A stretch of 15,600 bases of DNA from JAENVT01 sp031412355 (GCA_031412355.1 JANOCR010000081.1:1-15600), one strand, 5' to 3'. Counted from the first letter of the stretch, positions 1 to 6,125 are shown. Program-made: numbers and translations. Notes: generated by a model not told the origin, from the sequence alone.

Positions 1-264
1 GACCGCGTATGACGCAAGGTCGTCCTTGAACGCTTCGAGCACTCGCGCAGTGGCCGGATACAACGAGTAGTGCTGCTTCCATCCGGCGAAATAGATCACG
101 GCGCCACCATGGAGCTTGTAGGCGGGGATCTGGTAGCTGATCACTTCCTCGGCGCCGGGCATCGCCTTGCAGATCGTGCTGCGCACGCGCTCCATGACGG
201 GCCGTACAGCATCGGGCAGCGTGGCGATGTACTCGTCCACGGACTTGAAATCGGTCTTGGCCAT
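1..264 (-). CDS. DUF1801 / YdhG-like protein, C-terminus cut by window edge
   Basis: The minus strand reads an open frame of 88 codons from ATG at 264 to the window edge, so the C-terminus is missing. The translation begins MAKTDFKSVDEYIATLP and continues with VRSTICKAMPGAEEVISYQ, IPAYKLHGG and YFAGWKQHYSLYP. This pattern (a short helix with YIATLP, then a PxxEExxSYxxPxY core, then a YFAGxKxHxxLYP strand) is that of the DUF1801/YdhG family, small cytoplasmic proteins of about 110-130 residues. Some members are annotated as iron-chaperone-like, but their biochemical role is poorly defined. GAGGGA lies a few bases upstream of the ATG and supports this start. The gene diverges from inositol-3-phosphate synthase across about 69 bases. 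Family assignment is from recognised sequence pattern only; no function is inferred beyond it. Confidence 0.8.
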   Translation of the reverse strand, partial: MAKTDFKSVDEYIATLPDAVRPVMERVRSTICKAMPGAEEVISYQIPAYKLHGGAVIYFAGWKQHYSLYPATARVLEAFKDDLASYAV

Positions 265-319
265 GATCCCTCGATTCGCGTGCTTTCGACCCTATGTTCT
301 CTAGAGCGCTCCACATTCC

Positions 320-325
320 TAGCCT
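320..325 (+). promoter_or_regulatory. Candidate -10 element for leaderless ino1 transcript
   Basis: TAGCCT fits the TANNNT pattern and ends 8 bases before the ATG at 334. Transcription would then start at or next to the A of the start codon. No Shine-Dalgarno precedes this ATG. No convincing -35 is visible, so this is a positional inference. Confidence 0.3.
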
Positions 326-333
326 GATCAGCC

Positions 334-1668
334 ATGACCACTCCCCCGTCTCCTACAATCGCGCCCGCCGAAGGCCGCCTCGGCGTGCTGACCGTCGGGC
401 TCGGGGCCGTCGCCTCGACTCTGATCGCAGGTGTCGAACTGGTGAAGCGCGGCATGGGCGCTCCGGTCGGCTCGTTGACCCAGATGGGCACGATTCGCCT
501 CGGCAAGCGCACCGACAACCGCCGACCGCTGGTCAAAGACTTCCTGCCATTGACGTCGCTCGACGACATCGTCTTCGGTGCCTGGGATCCATTCCCGGAC
601 GACGCTTACGTCGCCGCCACACGGGCCGGCGTGCTCGAAGGCGGCAAGCACATCGAAGCCGTCAGCGACGCACTGCGCGAGGTGCGGCCCATGCCCGCCG
701 CGTTCGATCGCGAGTACGTGAAGCGCATCGACGCCGACAACACCATGCACACCATCGACAAGCGCAGCATGCTGAACGCCGTCCGCGAAGACATCAACCG
801 GTTCCGCGAAGAAAAGCGGGTCGAACGGGTCGTGATGATCTGGTGCGCGAGCACCGAGATCTTCATCGAGCCCGGTCCGGCACACATGAACCTCGAAGCG
901 TTCGAGGCGGCTATCGATGCCAACGATCCGACAATTGCACCGTCGATGCTTTACGCGTACGCCGCAATCCTCGAAGGCGTGCCGTTCGCCAACGGTGCGC
1001 CGAACCTCACCGTCGACATTCCCGCATTGCGCGAGTTGGCCATGGAGCACAAGATCCCCATCAGCGGCAAAGACTTCAAGACGGGTCAGACGTTGATCAA
1101 GACCGTGATCGGCCCCATGCTGAAAGCTCGCATGCTCGGGCTGTCGGGTTGGTACTCCACCAACATTCTCGGCAATCGCGACGGCGAAGTGCTCGACGAT
1201 CCGGACAACTTCAAGACCAAGGAGGAGTCGAAGCTGGGTGTGCTCGAACACATCCTCGACCCCGAAGTGTTTCCCGCCCTCTACGGCGACGTGTACCACA
1301 AGGTGCGTATCAACTACTACCCGCCGCGCGGCGACAACAAGGAGGGCTGGGACAACATCGATCTGTTCGGCTGGCTCGGCTACCCGATGCAACTGAAGAT
1401 CGACTTCTTGTGCCGTGACTCGATCCTCGCCGCACCGCTAGCTCTCGACCTGGTCCTGTTCAGTGACCTCGCCCATCGCGCCGGGCTGTTCGGCATCCAG
1501 GAGTGGTTGAGCTTCTACTACAAGGCGCCGATGGTTGCACCTGGCCTGTATGCGGAGCACGACCTGTTCATCCAGCTGACCAAGTTGAAGAACACGCTGC
1601 GCTGGATGATGGGCGAAGACCAGATCACCCATCTCGGCCGGGAGTACTACGAGGACGCGGACGAATAG
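334..1668 (+). CDS. ino1: Inositol-3-phosphate synthase (myo-inositol-1-phosphate synthase), long form
   Basis: This 444-residue protein is expected to convert D-glucose 6-phosphate to 1D-myo-inositol 3-phosphate with NAD as internal redox cofactor. That is the first step to inositol, phosphatidylinositol and, in many actinobacteria, mycothiol. The N-terminal Rossmann motif is GLGAVAST (residues 22-29). The family core motifs follow: SGKDFKTGQT (244-253), STNILGNRDG (275-284), a lysine-rich stretch at 294-300, and KIDFLCRDSILAAPLALDL (355-373). The protein is longer than the roughly 360-residue mycobacterial Ino1 and carries an insertion-rich region at about 50-165. It resembles the longer bacterial form. 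The ATG at 334 has no Shine-Dalgarno but lies 8 bases after TAGCCT, suggesting a leaderless transcript. The gene converges with the histidine kinase reading frame: the kinase's lost tail would overlap its last 22 bases. Confidence 0.93.
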   Translation: MTTPPSPTIAPAEGRLGVLTVGLGAVASTLIAGVELVKRGMGAPVGSLTQMGTIRLGKRTDNRRPLVKDFLPLTSLDDIVFGAWDPFPDDAYVAATRAGVLEGGKHIEAVSDALREVRPMPAAFDREYVKRIDADNTMHTIDKRSMLNAVREDINRFREEKRVERVVMIWCASTEIFIEPGPAHMNLEAFEAAIDANDPTIAPSMLYAYAAILEGVPFANGAPNLTVDIPALRELAMEHKIPISGKDFKTGQTLIKTVIGPMLKARMLGLSGWYSTNILGNRDGEVLDDPDNFKTKEESKLGVLEHILDPEVFPALYGDVYHKVRINYYPPRGDNKEGWDNIDLFGWLGYPMQLKIDFLCRDSILAAPLALDLVLFSDLAHRAGLFGIQEWLSFYYKAPMVAPGLYAEHDLFIQLTKLKNTLRWMMGEDQITHLGREYYEDADE

Positions 1669-1766
1669 ACCTCGAAGGGCCCGGGCGGCGCCAGCGTCAA
1701 CACCACGCGGGCACCGCCGAGCGGACTTGCCCCGATCGATACCGAACCACCATGGGCGATCGCGAC
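1647..1766 (-). pseudogene. Detached C-terminal remnant of the histidine kinase ATPase domain
   Basis: Directly after the TAG at 1769-1767, the same frame continues for 39 codons to a TAG at 1649-1647. It reads VAIAHGGSVSIGASPL and then GGARVVLTLAPPGPFE. This is exactly the last helix and two strands of a HATPase_c domain, the pattern LAIAxxVAxxHGGxVxIxxxxxGGAxVxLxLP. Restoring one base (TAG to CAG, Gln) would give LAIAHQVAIAHGG and a complete kinase of 453 residues. The remnant has no start codon of its own in a sensible place. Its preserved sequence implies the nonsense change is recent or is a sequencing error. Confidence 0.8.
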
Positions 1767-3008
1767 CTAATGCGCGATTGCCAGACCCAGGCCCGAACCG
1801 TGGCCGCCACCCCGTTCGAACCGCTGGAGCACTCGTTGACGGTCGGCGGCCGGCACGCCGGGGCCGTTGTCGTCGACCGTGACGGTCGCGCCAGCAACCG
1901 ACACGACGAGTCGCTGCAACTCCCCGTCGGCGGGTACCCCGTGCACCAATGAGTTGCGCACGATGTTGGCAACCGCCAGCCGGGCACCATCACGCCACGC
2001 GATCAATGTGGTCGGCGGAGTCGATTCGATCTCGATCGACGCGTCCGGCGCGCGGCGACGCTCGTCTGCGACGGCAGCGTCGGCGACGTCCGCGAGATCG
2101 ACCTCGTCGAACCACGACGGATCGGCGAACTCGGCATCGGCAAGGGCGCGCACAGCGGACAGTGCTGCGGCCATTCGCTGCAGTTGCTCGTTGGCCAATT
2201 CGAGCACCTCGGTGCGATCCGATTCTTCGATGCGTCCACTGCGTGCGATGTCGAGGTTGGTCAGCGCTCCTTGCAACGGCGTACGCAGCTCGTGCGTGGC
2301 CGAGGCCGCGAACGCTCTGGCGGCATCGAGCGCCGCGCCGCGTCGTTGCGTCTCGTCGGCCAGGCGCTGAAGGTTCTCGTTCAGGGTTGCAGCGACGTCG
2401 TCCACCTCAGCGGATCCGTAGGCGTCGGCGACGCGCCATGTGCTCGGTTCGGCATCCTCGATGCGTTCGGTATCGCGGCGCAGTGCCGTCAGTGGCCGCG
2501 TGGCGATCTTGCCGAGCAGGAACCCGACTAGCCCGGCGGCCACCGCTGTCAGAACCATGACGAAGATCACCCGACGACGCAATGCCACGGACCGGGCATC
2601 GACATCGCCCAGTGGGGCGACGAGCTGCACGATGGCCTGGTCACCAGGCTGCGGCACGTCGAACACCTCGACGGCATACAGCCTCCACCTATCACCGCTG
2701 GCGCGTGCAGTCGACCATCCGGGCGCGATCTCGGCGGGCAGCGGATCGTCAGGCAACAGGCCCAGCGAGATCGTCTGCCCGTCGATCACGACCCGCGCTC
2801 CCTCCAAGGTCGTGCGCAACTCGGACTGCGCAAGCCGCTCGGCCACGGCCGCCAAGATCGGCGCCGTGTCGGCCCGTTCCTCGAGTTGCTTGTCGACACG
2901 GTCCTGCAAGACGCTGGCGAAGTAGCCACGAAACAACGCCCCAACGGCCAGCAACGTGATCGAGGCGGCGATGAATGAGGCCAGCCCGGTGCGGGTCGCC
3001 AGGCGCAT
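1767..3008 (-). CDS. Sensor histidine kinase, truncated by an in-frame TAG after the G2 box
   Basis: This frame encodes 413 residues of a membrane histidine kinase that would sense an envelope signal and phosphorylate the regulator encoded just upstream. It has TM1 at about 9-29, an extracytoplasmic region at about 30-145, TM2 at about 146-166 and a HAMP region at about 168-220. The dimerisation/phosphoacceptor box is ATHELRTPLQG, with His239. The ATPase has an N box (NIVRNSLVHG, from 348), a G1 box (DDNGPGVP, from 379), an F box (RFERGGG) and a G2 box (GSGLGLAIAH, ending at 413). A TAG follows where family members usually continue without interruption. The ATG shares one base with the stop of the regulator gene (TAATG), which fixes the start. 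The longer frame reaching up to 3500 is an antisense-free extension inside the regulator gene and is not used. The product is probably inactive or unstable unless the TAG is an error or is read through. Confidence 0.88.
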   Translation of the reverse strand: MRLATRTGLASFIAASITLLAVGALFRGYFASVLQDRVDKQLEERADTAPILAAVAERLAQSELRTTLEGARVVIDGQTISLGLLPDDPLPAEIAPGWSTARASGDRWRLYAVEVFDVPQPGDQAIVQLVAPLGDVDARSVALRRRVIFVMVLTAVAAGLVGFLLGKIATRPLTALRRDTERIEDAEPSTWRVADAYGSAEVDDVAATLNENLQRLADETQRRGAALDAARAFAASATHELRTPLQGALTNLDIARSGRIEESDRTEVLELANEQLQRMAAALSAVRALADAEFADPSWFDEVDLADVADAAVADERRRAPDASIEIESTPPTTLIAWRDGARLAVANIVRNSLVHGVPADGELQRLVVSVAGATVTVDDNGPGVPAADRQRVLQRFERGGGHGSGLGLAIAH

Positions 3009-3700
3009 TACTCGACCCTCAACACAAAGCCGACGCCGCGCACCGTATCGATCAGCCGGGGCGCGCCGGCGGCCTCCAGCTTGCGCCGCACGTACCCGAC
3101 GAAGACATCGACCACGTTCGTGTCGACATCGAAGTCGTATCCCCAGACCAGCTCGAGGAGTCGGATCCTCGACAGCACGATCCCAGGGTTGCCGACGAAG
3201 ACGGCCAACAGGTCGAATTCGCGTCTCGACAGATCGAGCCGGGTGTCGTGCGCTGTGGCCACCCGCCGATCGAGATCGACCCACAGTGGCCCGGCGGCCA
3301 ATGCGGAGGTGACGCCTGCTGCCGGGCGCGCCCGGCGGAGCAGCGCATGAACGCGAGCAGCCAGCTCGTCGAGCGAGAACGGCTTGACGACATAGTCGTC
3401 GGCACCGGCCTGTAGACCGGCCACGCGATCGCCCACCTGATCGCGTGCTGACAGGATGAGTATCGGGGTATCGACGTCGAGCCCGCGCAGCCGTGTGCAC
3501 AACTCGACACCCGACATGCCGGGCAGGCCGATGTCGACGATCATCACGTCGGGCCGGCGGCGAGCAACGACCTCGATCGCCGATTCGGCGTCGGGCACCG
3601 ACGACACGTCGAAGCCGTGCACGCCCAGCCCGCGATCGACTGCCATGCGCACGGCATCGTCGTCCTCGACGACAAGCACGCGCCCGCTTACAGCACTCAT
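3008..3700 (-). CDS. OmpR/PhoB-family response regulator
   Basis: This 230-residue DNA-binding regulator is the expected partner of the downstream kinase. The receiver domain spans about residues 6-118. It has the acidic pocket EDDD (12-15), phosphoacceptor Asp56 in VDIGLPG, Ser84 in LSAR, Tyr103 and Lys106 in VKPFSLDEL. A winged-helix domain follows at about 132-228, with LSRREFDLLAVF, the transactivation loop and RRKLEAAGAPRLIDTVRGVGF. The overall style matches the MprA/PhoP-like actinobacterial subgroup. Its TAA overlaps the kinase ATG by one base, indicating translational coupling. No clear Shine-Dalgarno precedes the ATG at 3700. The 131 bases upstream separate it from the lipoprotein gene on the same strand. 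Confidence 0.95.
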   Translation of the reverse strand: MSAVSGRVLVVEDDDAVRMAVDRGLGVHGFDVSSVPDAESAIEVVARRRPDVMIVDIGLPGMSGVELCTRLRGLDVDTPILILSARDQVGDRVAGLQAGADDYVVKPFSLDELAARVHALLRRARPAAGVTSALAAGPLWVDLDRRVATAHDTRLDLSRREFDLLAVFVGNPGIVLSRIRLLELVWGYDFDVDTNVVDVFVGYVRRKLEAAGAPRLIDTVRGVGFVLRVE

Positions 3701-3792
3701 CGGCTGACAGTCATCGACACACGCCCATTGTTGCCGCGCACGTGAGTGCCCAAAGCGTTTGACGGTTAGCGCCCCGATATGGTGCCGCAGTC

Positions 3793-3806
3793 ATCAAGCG
3801 CTTGAT
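3793..3806. promoter_or_regulatory. Perfect 14-bp palindrome between lipoprotein and response regulator genes
   Basis: ATCAAGCGCTTGAT is a perfect palindrome lying 25 bases past the lipoprotein stop and about 93 bases before the regulator start. It is flanked by a further TCATC/GATGA pair. It could be an operator, or a weak terminator without a U-tract. Nothing in the sequence decides between these. The rest of the 131-base gap shows no recognisable gene or strong promoter. Confidence 0.35.
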
Positions 3807-3831
3807 CGATGATCTCACCTTGCTGCCGCAC

Positions 3832-4122
3832 TCAGTCCTGGCTGAGATCGGCGTCGATGCCGGCGAGCAGCTGATCGATCTCATCGAGTTGTTGCTCGAG
3901 CTCGGCGACCTCTGCGTTGGTCACGACGATCGCCTCGGTCGCCACGGTTGTCGACGCGGGAGACGTCGTGGCAGGTACGGATTCGGGCGGTTGTGTCGCC
4001 GTCTGCGCCGGCGCGATGGTGGTATCGACACTGGCATCCGACGACCCGCAGGCCGACAGTCCGATGGCGACTACGAACACTGCGAACGTGGTCGCCATCG
4101 GACGATGGTCGCCGAGCCTCAT
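3832..4122 (-). CDS. Small lipoprotein with acidic C-terminal helix, function unknown
   Basis: The protein has 96 residues. Its N-terminus is a lipoprotein signal: MRLGDHRP, then a hydrophobic stretch at about 9-22, and the lipobox LSAC with Cys25. A flexible Ala/Thr/Pro/Ser-rich linker covers about 26-66. The C-terminal 27 or so residues, from NAEVAELEQQLDEIDQLL onward, form a strongly acidic heptad-like helix that could make a short coiled coil. The ATG shares one base with the stop of the upstream secreted-protein gene (TGATG), indicating coupled translation. MATT, eight residues later, is an alternative start. I recognise no family. The design is a membrane-tethered helix on a flexible stalk, placed beside a basic secreted helical protein and a two-component system. 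This suggests an envelope interaction partner, but that is inference. Confidence 0.78.
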   Translation of the reverse strand: MRLGDHRPMATTFAVFVVAIGLSACGSSDASVDTTIAPAQTATQPPESVPATTSPASTTVATEAIVVTNAEVAELEQQLDEIDQLLAGIDADLSQD

Positions 4123-4541
4123 CACACATCGACGCCGTGGTTGCGGCACAGTTCGGCCAACTTCGTCAGCCTCTGCTGACGCTTCGCCAGAACCTCGAGG
4201 GACTGCGTGCGCACGGCAAGGCGGTTCTCGAGCACCGTCGCGAGATGCGTGCGGCCCTTGGCCTTGGCGTCGTCGATCTGGGCCTGCAGCCACAGCAGTG
4301 AGCCCGGCGTGCTTGCGTCACCGTTGAGGCGGGCGATCAGGTTGTCGGTCCGCAGTTGCAGGTTCGGGATGCGCAGGCATGCCCGCCGGTACCGCGCCGG
4401 GAGCTCGCGGGTGCCGGTTTCGGTGGTGGCAGCACTCGTGCTTGCTGCGTGGGCGGCACTCGGCACAACCAGCGCGGCGCCGGCGGTCACGACAACGGCA
4501 CCGAGCATGATGGTGGACTTGAAACGACGGGGGGTCGTCAT
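4122..4541 (-). CDS. Secreted basic helical protein, function unknown
   Basis: The protein has 139 residues with a clear Sec signal peptide: MTTPRRFKST, a hydrophobic core at about 11-27, and a likely cleavage after SAAHA (residue 32). The mature part, about 107 residues, is Arg/Lys-rich and mostly helical. It has two cysteines, Cys55 near its start and Cys132 near its end, which could staple a helical hairpin by a disulfide. The C-terminal half (from WLQAQIDDAKAKGRTHL to LAKRQQRLTKLAELC) looks amphipathic or coiled-coil. A strong Shine-Dalgarno, AAAGGAGA, precedes the ATG by about 6 bases and fixes the start. I recognise no Pfam family. It lacks the LTxxQ motif of CpxP/Spy. It is coupled to the lipoprotein and heads a run that also contains the two-component genes. 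Confidence 0.8.
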   Translation of the reverse strand: MTTPRRFKSTIMLGAVVVTAGAALVVPSAAHAASTSAATTETGTRELPARYRRACLRIPNLQLRTDNLIARLNGDASTPGSLLWLQAQIDDAKAKGRTHLATVLENRLAVRTQSLEVLAKRQQRLTKLAELCRNHGVDV

Positions 4542-4561
4542 TGCTGTCTCCTTTGGTCACG

Positions 4562-4580
4562 CCGATGAGTTGTTCATCGG
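4562..4580 (-). promoter_or_regulatory. Perfect hairpin in the 5' leader of the secreted-protein gene
   Basis: CCGATGA and TCATCGG form a perfect 7-bp stem around a 5-base loop. It lies 20 bases upstream of the start codon at 4541 and just before the Shine-Dalgarno. It could stabilise the mRNA 5' end or be an operator. Confidence 0.4.
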
Positions 4581-4606
4581 ACACGACCCACAATGAATCG
4601 GTACTC

Positions 4607-4644
4607 TGAGACCAGTCTGTGAGGGCGGTGTGACCCCTGTCACG
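4607..4644. promoter_or_regulatory. Candidate regulator site: TGWGA repeats at 11-bp spacing, plus a TGTGA-N6-TCAC dyad
   Basis: TGAGA (4607), TGTGA (4618) and TGTGA (4629) recur with exactly 11-bp spacing, the arrangement bound by OmpR/PhoB-type regulators. The site lies 66-92 bases upstream of the secreted-protein start. It would overlap the -35 region if CATTGT (4595-4590) is the -10. The last repeat also forms TGTGA-N6-TCACG, one mismatch from a CRP/GlxR consensus, so a CRP-like protein is an alternative ligand. Confidence 0.35.
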
Positions 4645-4649
4645 GTGCG

Positions 4650-4671
4650 GGCGTCACTTCGTGGCGACGCC
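4650..4671 (-). terminator. Possible stem-loop after the 5-FTHF cyclo-ligase gene
   Basis: GGCGTC and GACGCC pair across a 10-base loop, immediately past the stop codon at 4675-4673. There is no U-tract, so a terminator function is only plausible. Confidence 0.25.
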
Positions 4672-4672
4672 G

Positions 4673-5197
4673 TCAGGCGGAGATCACAGCGCCGACGCGA
4701 ACGTCGTGGGCGGCGATGGGCAGTTCGTCGACCAGTTGATCGATGAAGCACACTCCCACCGATGGAGCCGAAACGGTCGGAAGGAACTTGTCGTAGTAGC
4801 CCTGGCCGTAGCCGAGGCGATCCCCCGCCGCGGTGAACGCCAGGCCGGGCACGACGACAAGATCGATCTCGTCGAGCGCCACGGCGGGGCCCGTCGGCTC
4901 CTGCACGCCGAACTTGCTGGCGACCAGCGGCCACTCGCCGTCGGCCGGCACGATCCCTGTCGGTTCGACGCGTGGCAGCAGCAAGCGCTTTCCTTCGACG
5001 CTCAACCTGGCGAACAGCGGGTCGGTGTCGGGCTCGCCGTTGAACCCGACGAAGGCCATCACGCAGTTGGCCTGGCGGTACTGAGGGAGCTCGGCCAGCG
5101 CAGCCCACAACTGCACGCTGCGCATCAGATGATCATCGACCATGTCGCGGACCATCTTCATCCGCTGGCGCAGGGCAGCCTTGTCGGTCACCCGCAC
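4673..5197 (-). CDS. 5-formyltetrahydrofolate cyclo-ligase
   Basis: This 174-residue protein is expected to convert 5-formyltetrahydrofolate to 5,10-methenyltetrahydrofolate using ATP, in cytosolic one-carbon metabolism. Family hallmarks are the N-terminal KAALRQRM helix, AFVGFNGEPDT (48-58), LLLPRV (72-77), VVVPGLAFT (114-122) and the nucleotide/folate loop GYGQGYYDKFL (129-139). Length is normal for the family. The start is GTG at 5197. A second GTG at 5191 (VTDKAALR) is an equally good candidate, and neither has a strong Shine-Dalgarno. The gene diverges from the flavin reductase gene across 51 bases. No partner gene for folate metabolism is adjacent. Confidence 0.92.
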   Translation of the reverse strand: MRVTDKAALRQRMKMVRDMVDDHLMRSVQLWAALAELPQYRQANCVMAFVGFNGEPDTDPLFARLSVEGKRLLLPRVEPTGIVPADGEWPLVASKFGVQEPTGPAVALDEIDLVVVPGLAFTAAGDRLGYGQGYYDKFLPTVSAPSVGVCFIDQLVDELPIAAHDVRVGAVISA

Positions 5198-5234
5198 AGC
5201 GTGCCACGGCTGTCAACGCAACATAGGGCGGCAG

Positions 5235-5240
5235 TACAGT
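5235..5240 (+). promoter_or_regulatory. Candidate -10 element for leaderless flavin reductase transcript
   Basis: TACAGT ends 8 bases before the ATG at 5249, the same spacing as the ino1 case. No Shine-Dalgarno precedes that ATG. On the other strand, 5216-5211 reads TTGACA, a perfect -35 hexamer pointing toward the cyclo-ligase gene, but I cannot find a matching -10. Confidence 0.35.
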
Positions 5241-5248
5241 CCAGCGTG

Positions 5249-5746
5249 ATGTCGATCGATCCACTGAAATATCGCCTCGTGCTCGGCCACTTCCCCACCG
5301 GCGTCACGGTGGTCACAGCCATGATCGACGGCGAGCCCGTTGGCTTCACCATCGGATCGTTCACCTCGGTGTCGCTCGACCCGCCGTTGGTCGGCTTCCT
5401 GCCGATGACCACGTCGGAACGATGGTTGCGCATGGAATCGGCCGGGAGCTTCTGCGTCAACGTGCTCGGCATCGATCATGGAGACTTGTGCTGGCGATTC
5501 GCCAAGAGCAGCATCGAAGAGCCATTCGAAGGTGTCGGCTGGAGACCGTCGACGGTCACCGGTTCGCCGATACTCGACGGCGCCATCGCCTGGATGGACT
5601 GCACCACCGCTGAAGTCGTCGACGCCGGTGACCACTTCTTCGTGATGGGCCTCATCGTCGACATGGATCACGCAGACCCCGAGAGCCAGCCGGCGCCGCT
5701 GCTGTTCTTCCGCGGCCAACTCGGTGGCTTCGTGGGTCAGGCATGA
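5249..5746 (+). CDS. Flavin reductase-like FMN-binding protein
   Basis: This 165-residue protein has the flavin reductase-like split-barrel fold. It starts MSIDPLKYRLVLGHFPTGVTVVT, the usual opening of NAD(P)H:FMN reductase components of two-component monooxygenases. Then come GFTIGSFTSVSLDPPLVGF (32-50), the FMN-binding segment, and GSFCVNVL (66-73). After that come AEVVDAGDHFFVMGLIVDM (121-139), corresponding to the family's xxGDHxxxxGxV motif, and LLFFRGQLG near the end. It probably reduces free flavin with NAD(P)H for an oxygenase encoded elsewhere; no oxygenase lies nearby. ATG at 5249 is chosen, with GTG at 5246 directly before it. The long frame extending upstream to 4661 crosses the cyclo-ligase gene and is rejected. 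Its stop overlaps the next gene by ATGA. Confidence 0.9.
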   Translation: MSIDPLKYRLVLGHFPTGVTVVTAMIDGEPVGFTIGSFTSVSLDPPLVGFLPMTTSERWLRMESAGSFCVNVLGIDHGDLCWRFAKSSIEEPFEGVGWRPSTVTGSPILDGAIAWMDCTTAEVVDAGDHFFVMGLIVDMDHADPESQPAPLLFFRGQLGGFVGQA

Positions 5747-6105
5747 CCCGGCGCATCGCGATCGCCGCACTCGCCGACACCGTCGCGATCATCGTGTTCG
5801 TCGCCATCGGCCGCCGCAATCACGACAAAGGCACCGCGGTCGACGGAATCGCGACCGTCGCTGCGCCGTTCCTGATCGCCCTGCTCGCTGGTTGGATCGT
5901 TGCGCGCGCGTGGGCCCGACCGATGCAGGTCGAAGCGGCGTTCATCATCTGGCCGGTCACAGTCGCACTGGGCCTGGTACTTCGCAACGTGGTGTTCGAT
6001 CGCGGCACGGCGTTGCCGTTCATCATCGTCGCCACGGCAGTGACCGGCGTGCTCCTGATCGGCTGGCGGATGGTGGCCGCTCGCGCCCTGCGCCCAGGTC
6101 GCTGA
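5743..6105 (+). CDS. DUF3054 four-helix membrane protein
   Basis: This 120-residue integral membrane protein has four predicted hydrophobic segments, at about 5-23, 38-57, 63-81 and 91-109. The opening ALADTVAIIVFVAIGRRNHDKG, with an Asp in helix 1 followed by GRRNH, is characteristic of DUF3054. This family is known from actinobacteria and haloarchaea and has no established function. The ATG overlaps the flavin reductase stop (ATGA), so translation is probably coupled and the two are one operon. It converges with the 2-hydroxy-acid dehydrogenase gene across 20 bases. No catalytic function can be assigned. Confidence 0.85.
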   Translation: MTRRIAIAALADTVAIIVFVAIGRRNHDKGTAVDGIATVAAPFLIALLAGWIVARAWARPMQVEAAFIIWPVTVALGLVLRNVVFDRGTALPFIIVATAVTGVLLIGWRMVAARALRPGR

Positions 6106-6125
6106 GCCCAATAGTCAACCCAAAA

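Noticed and set aside
328..1392. 354-residue minus-strand frame opposite ino1.
   Set aside because: It is the antisense mirror of ino1, with no recognisable motif and no ribosome binding site.
294..1418. 374-residue plus-strand frame across the ino1 region.
   Set aside because: It is extremely rich in Arg, His and Gln, typical of a +1 shadow of a high-GC gene, and ino1 is unambiguous in the other frame.
3009..3500. Open upstream extension of the histidine kinase frame as extra N-terminal coding sequence.
   Set aside because: It lies entirely within the response regulator gene, is Arg/Cys/Gly-rich without any domain, and the kinase has a coupled ATG at 3008.
4661..5248. Long plus-strand extension before the flavin reductase start, suggesting a fusion protein.
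   Set aside because: It is antisense to the 5-formyltetrahydrofolate cyclo-ligase gene and has no domain character; the family start is at 5249.
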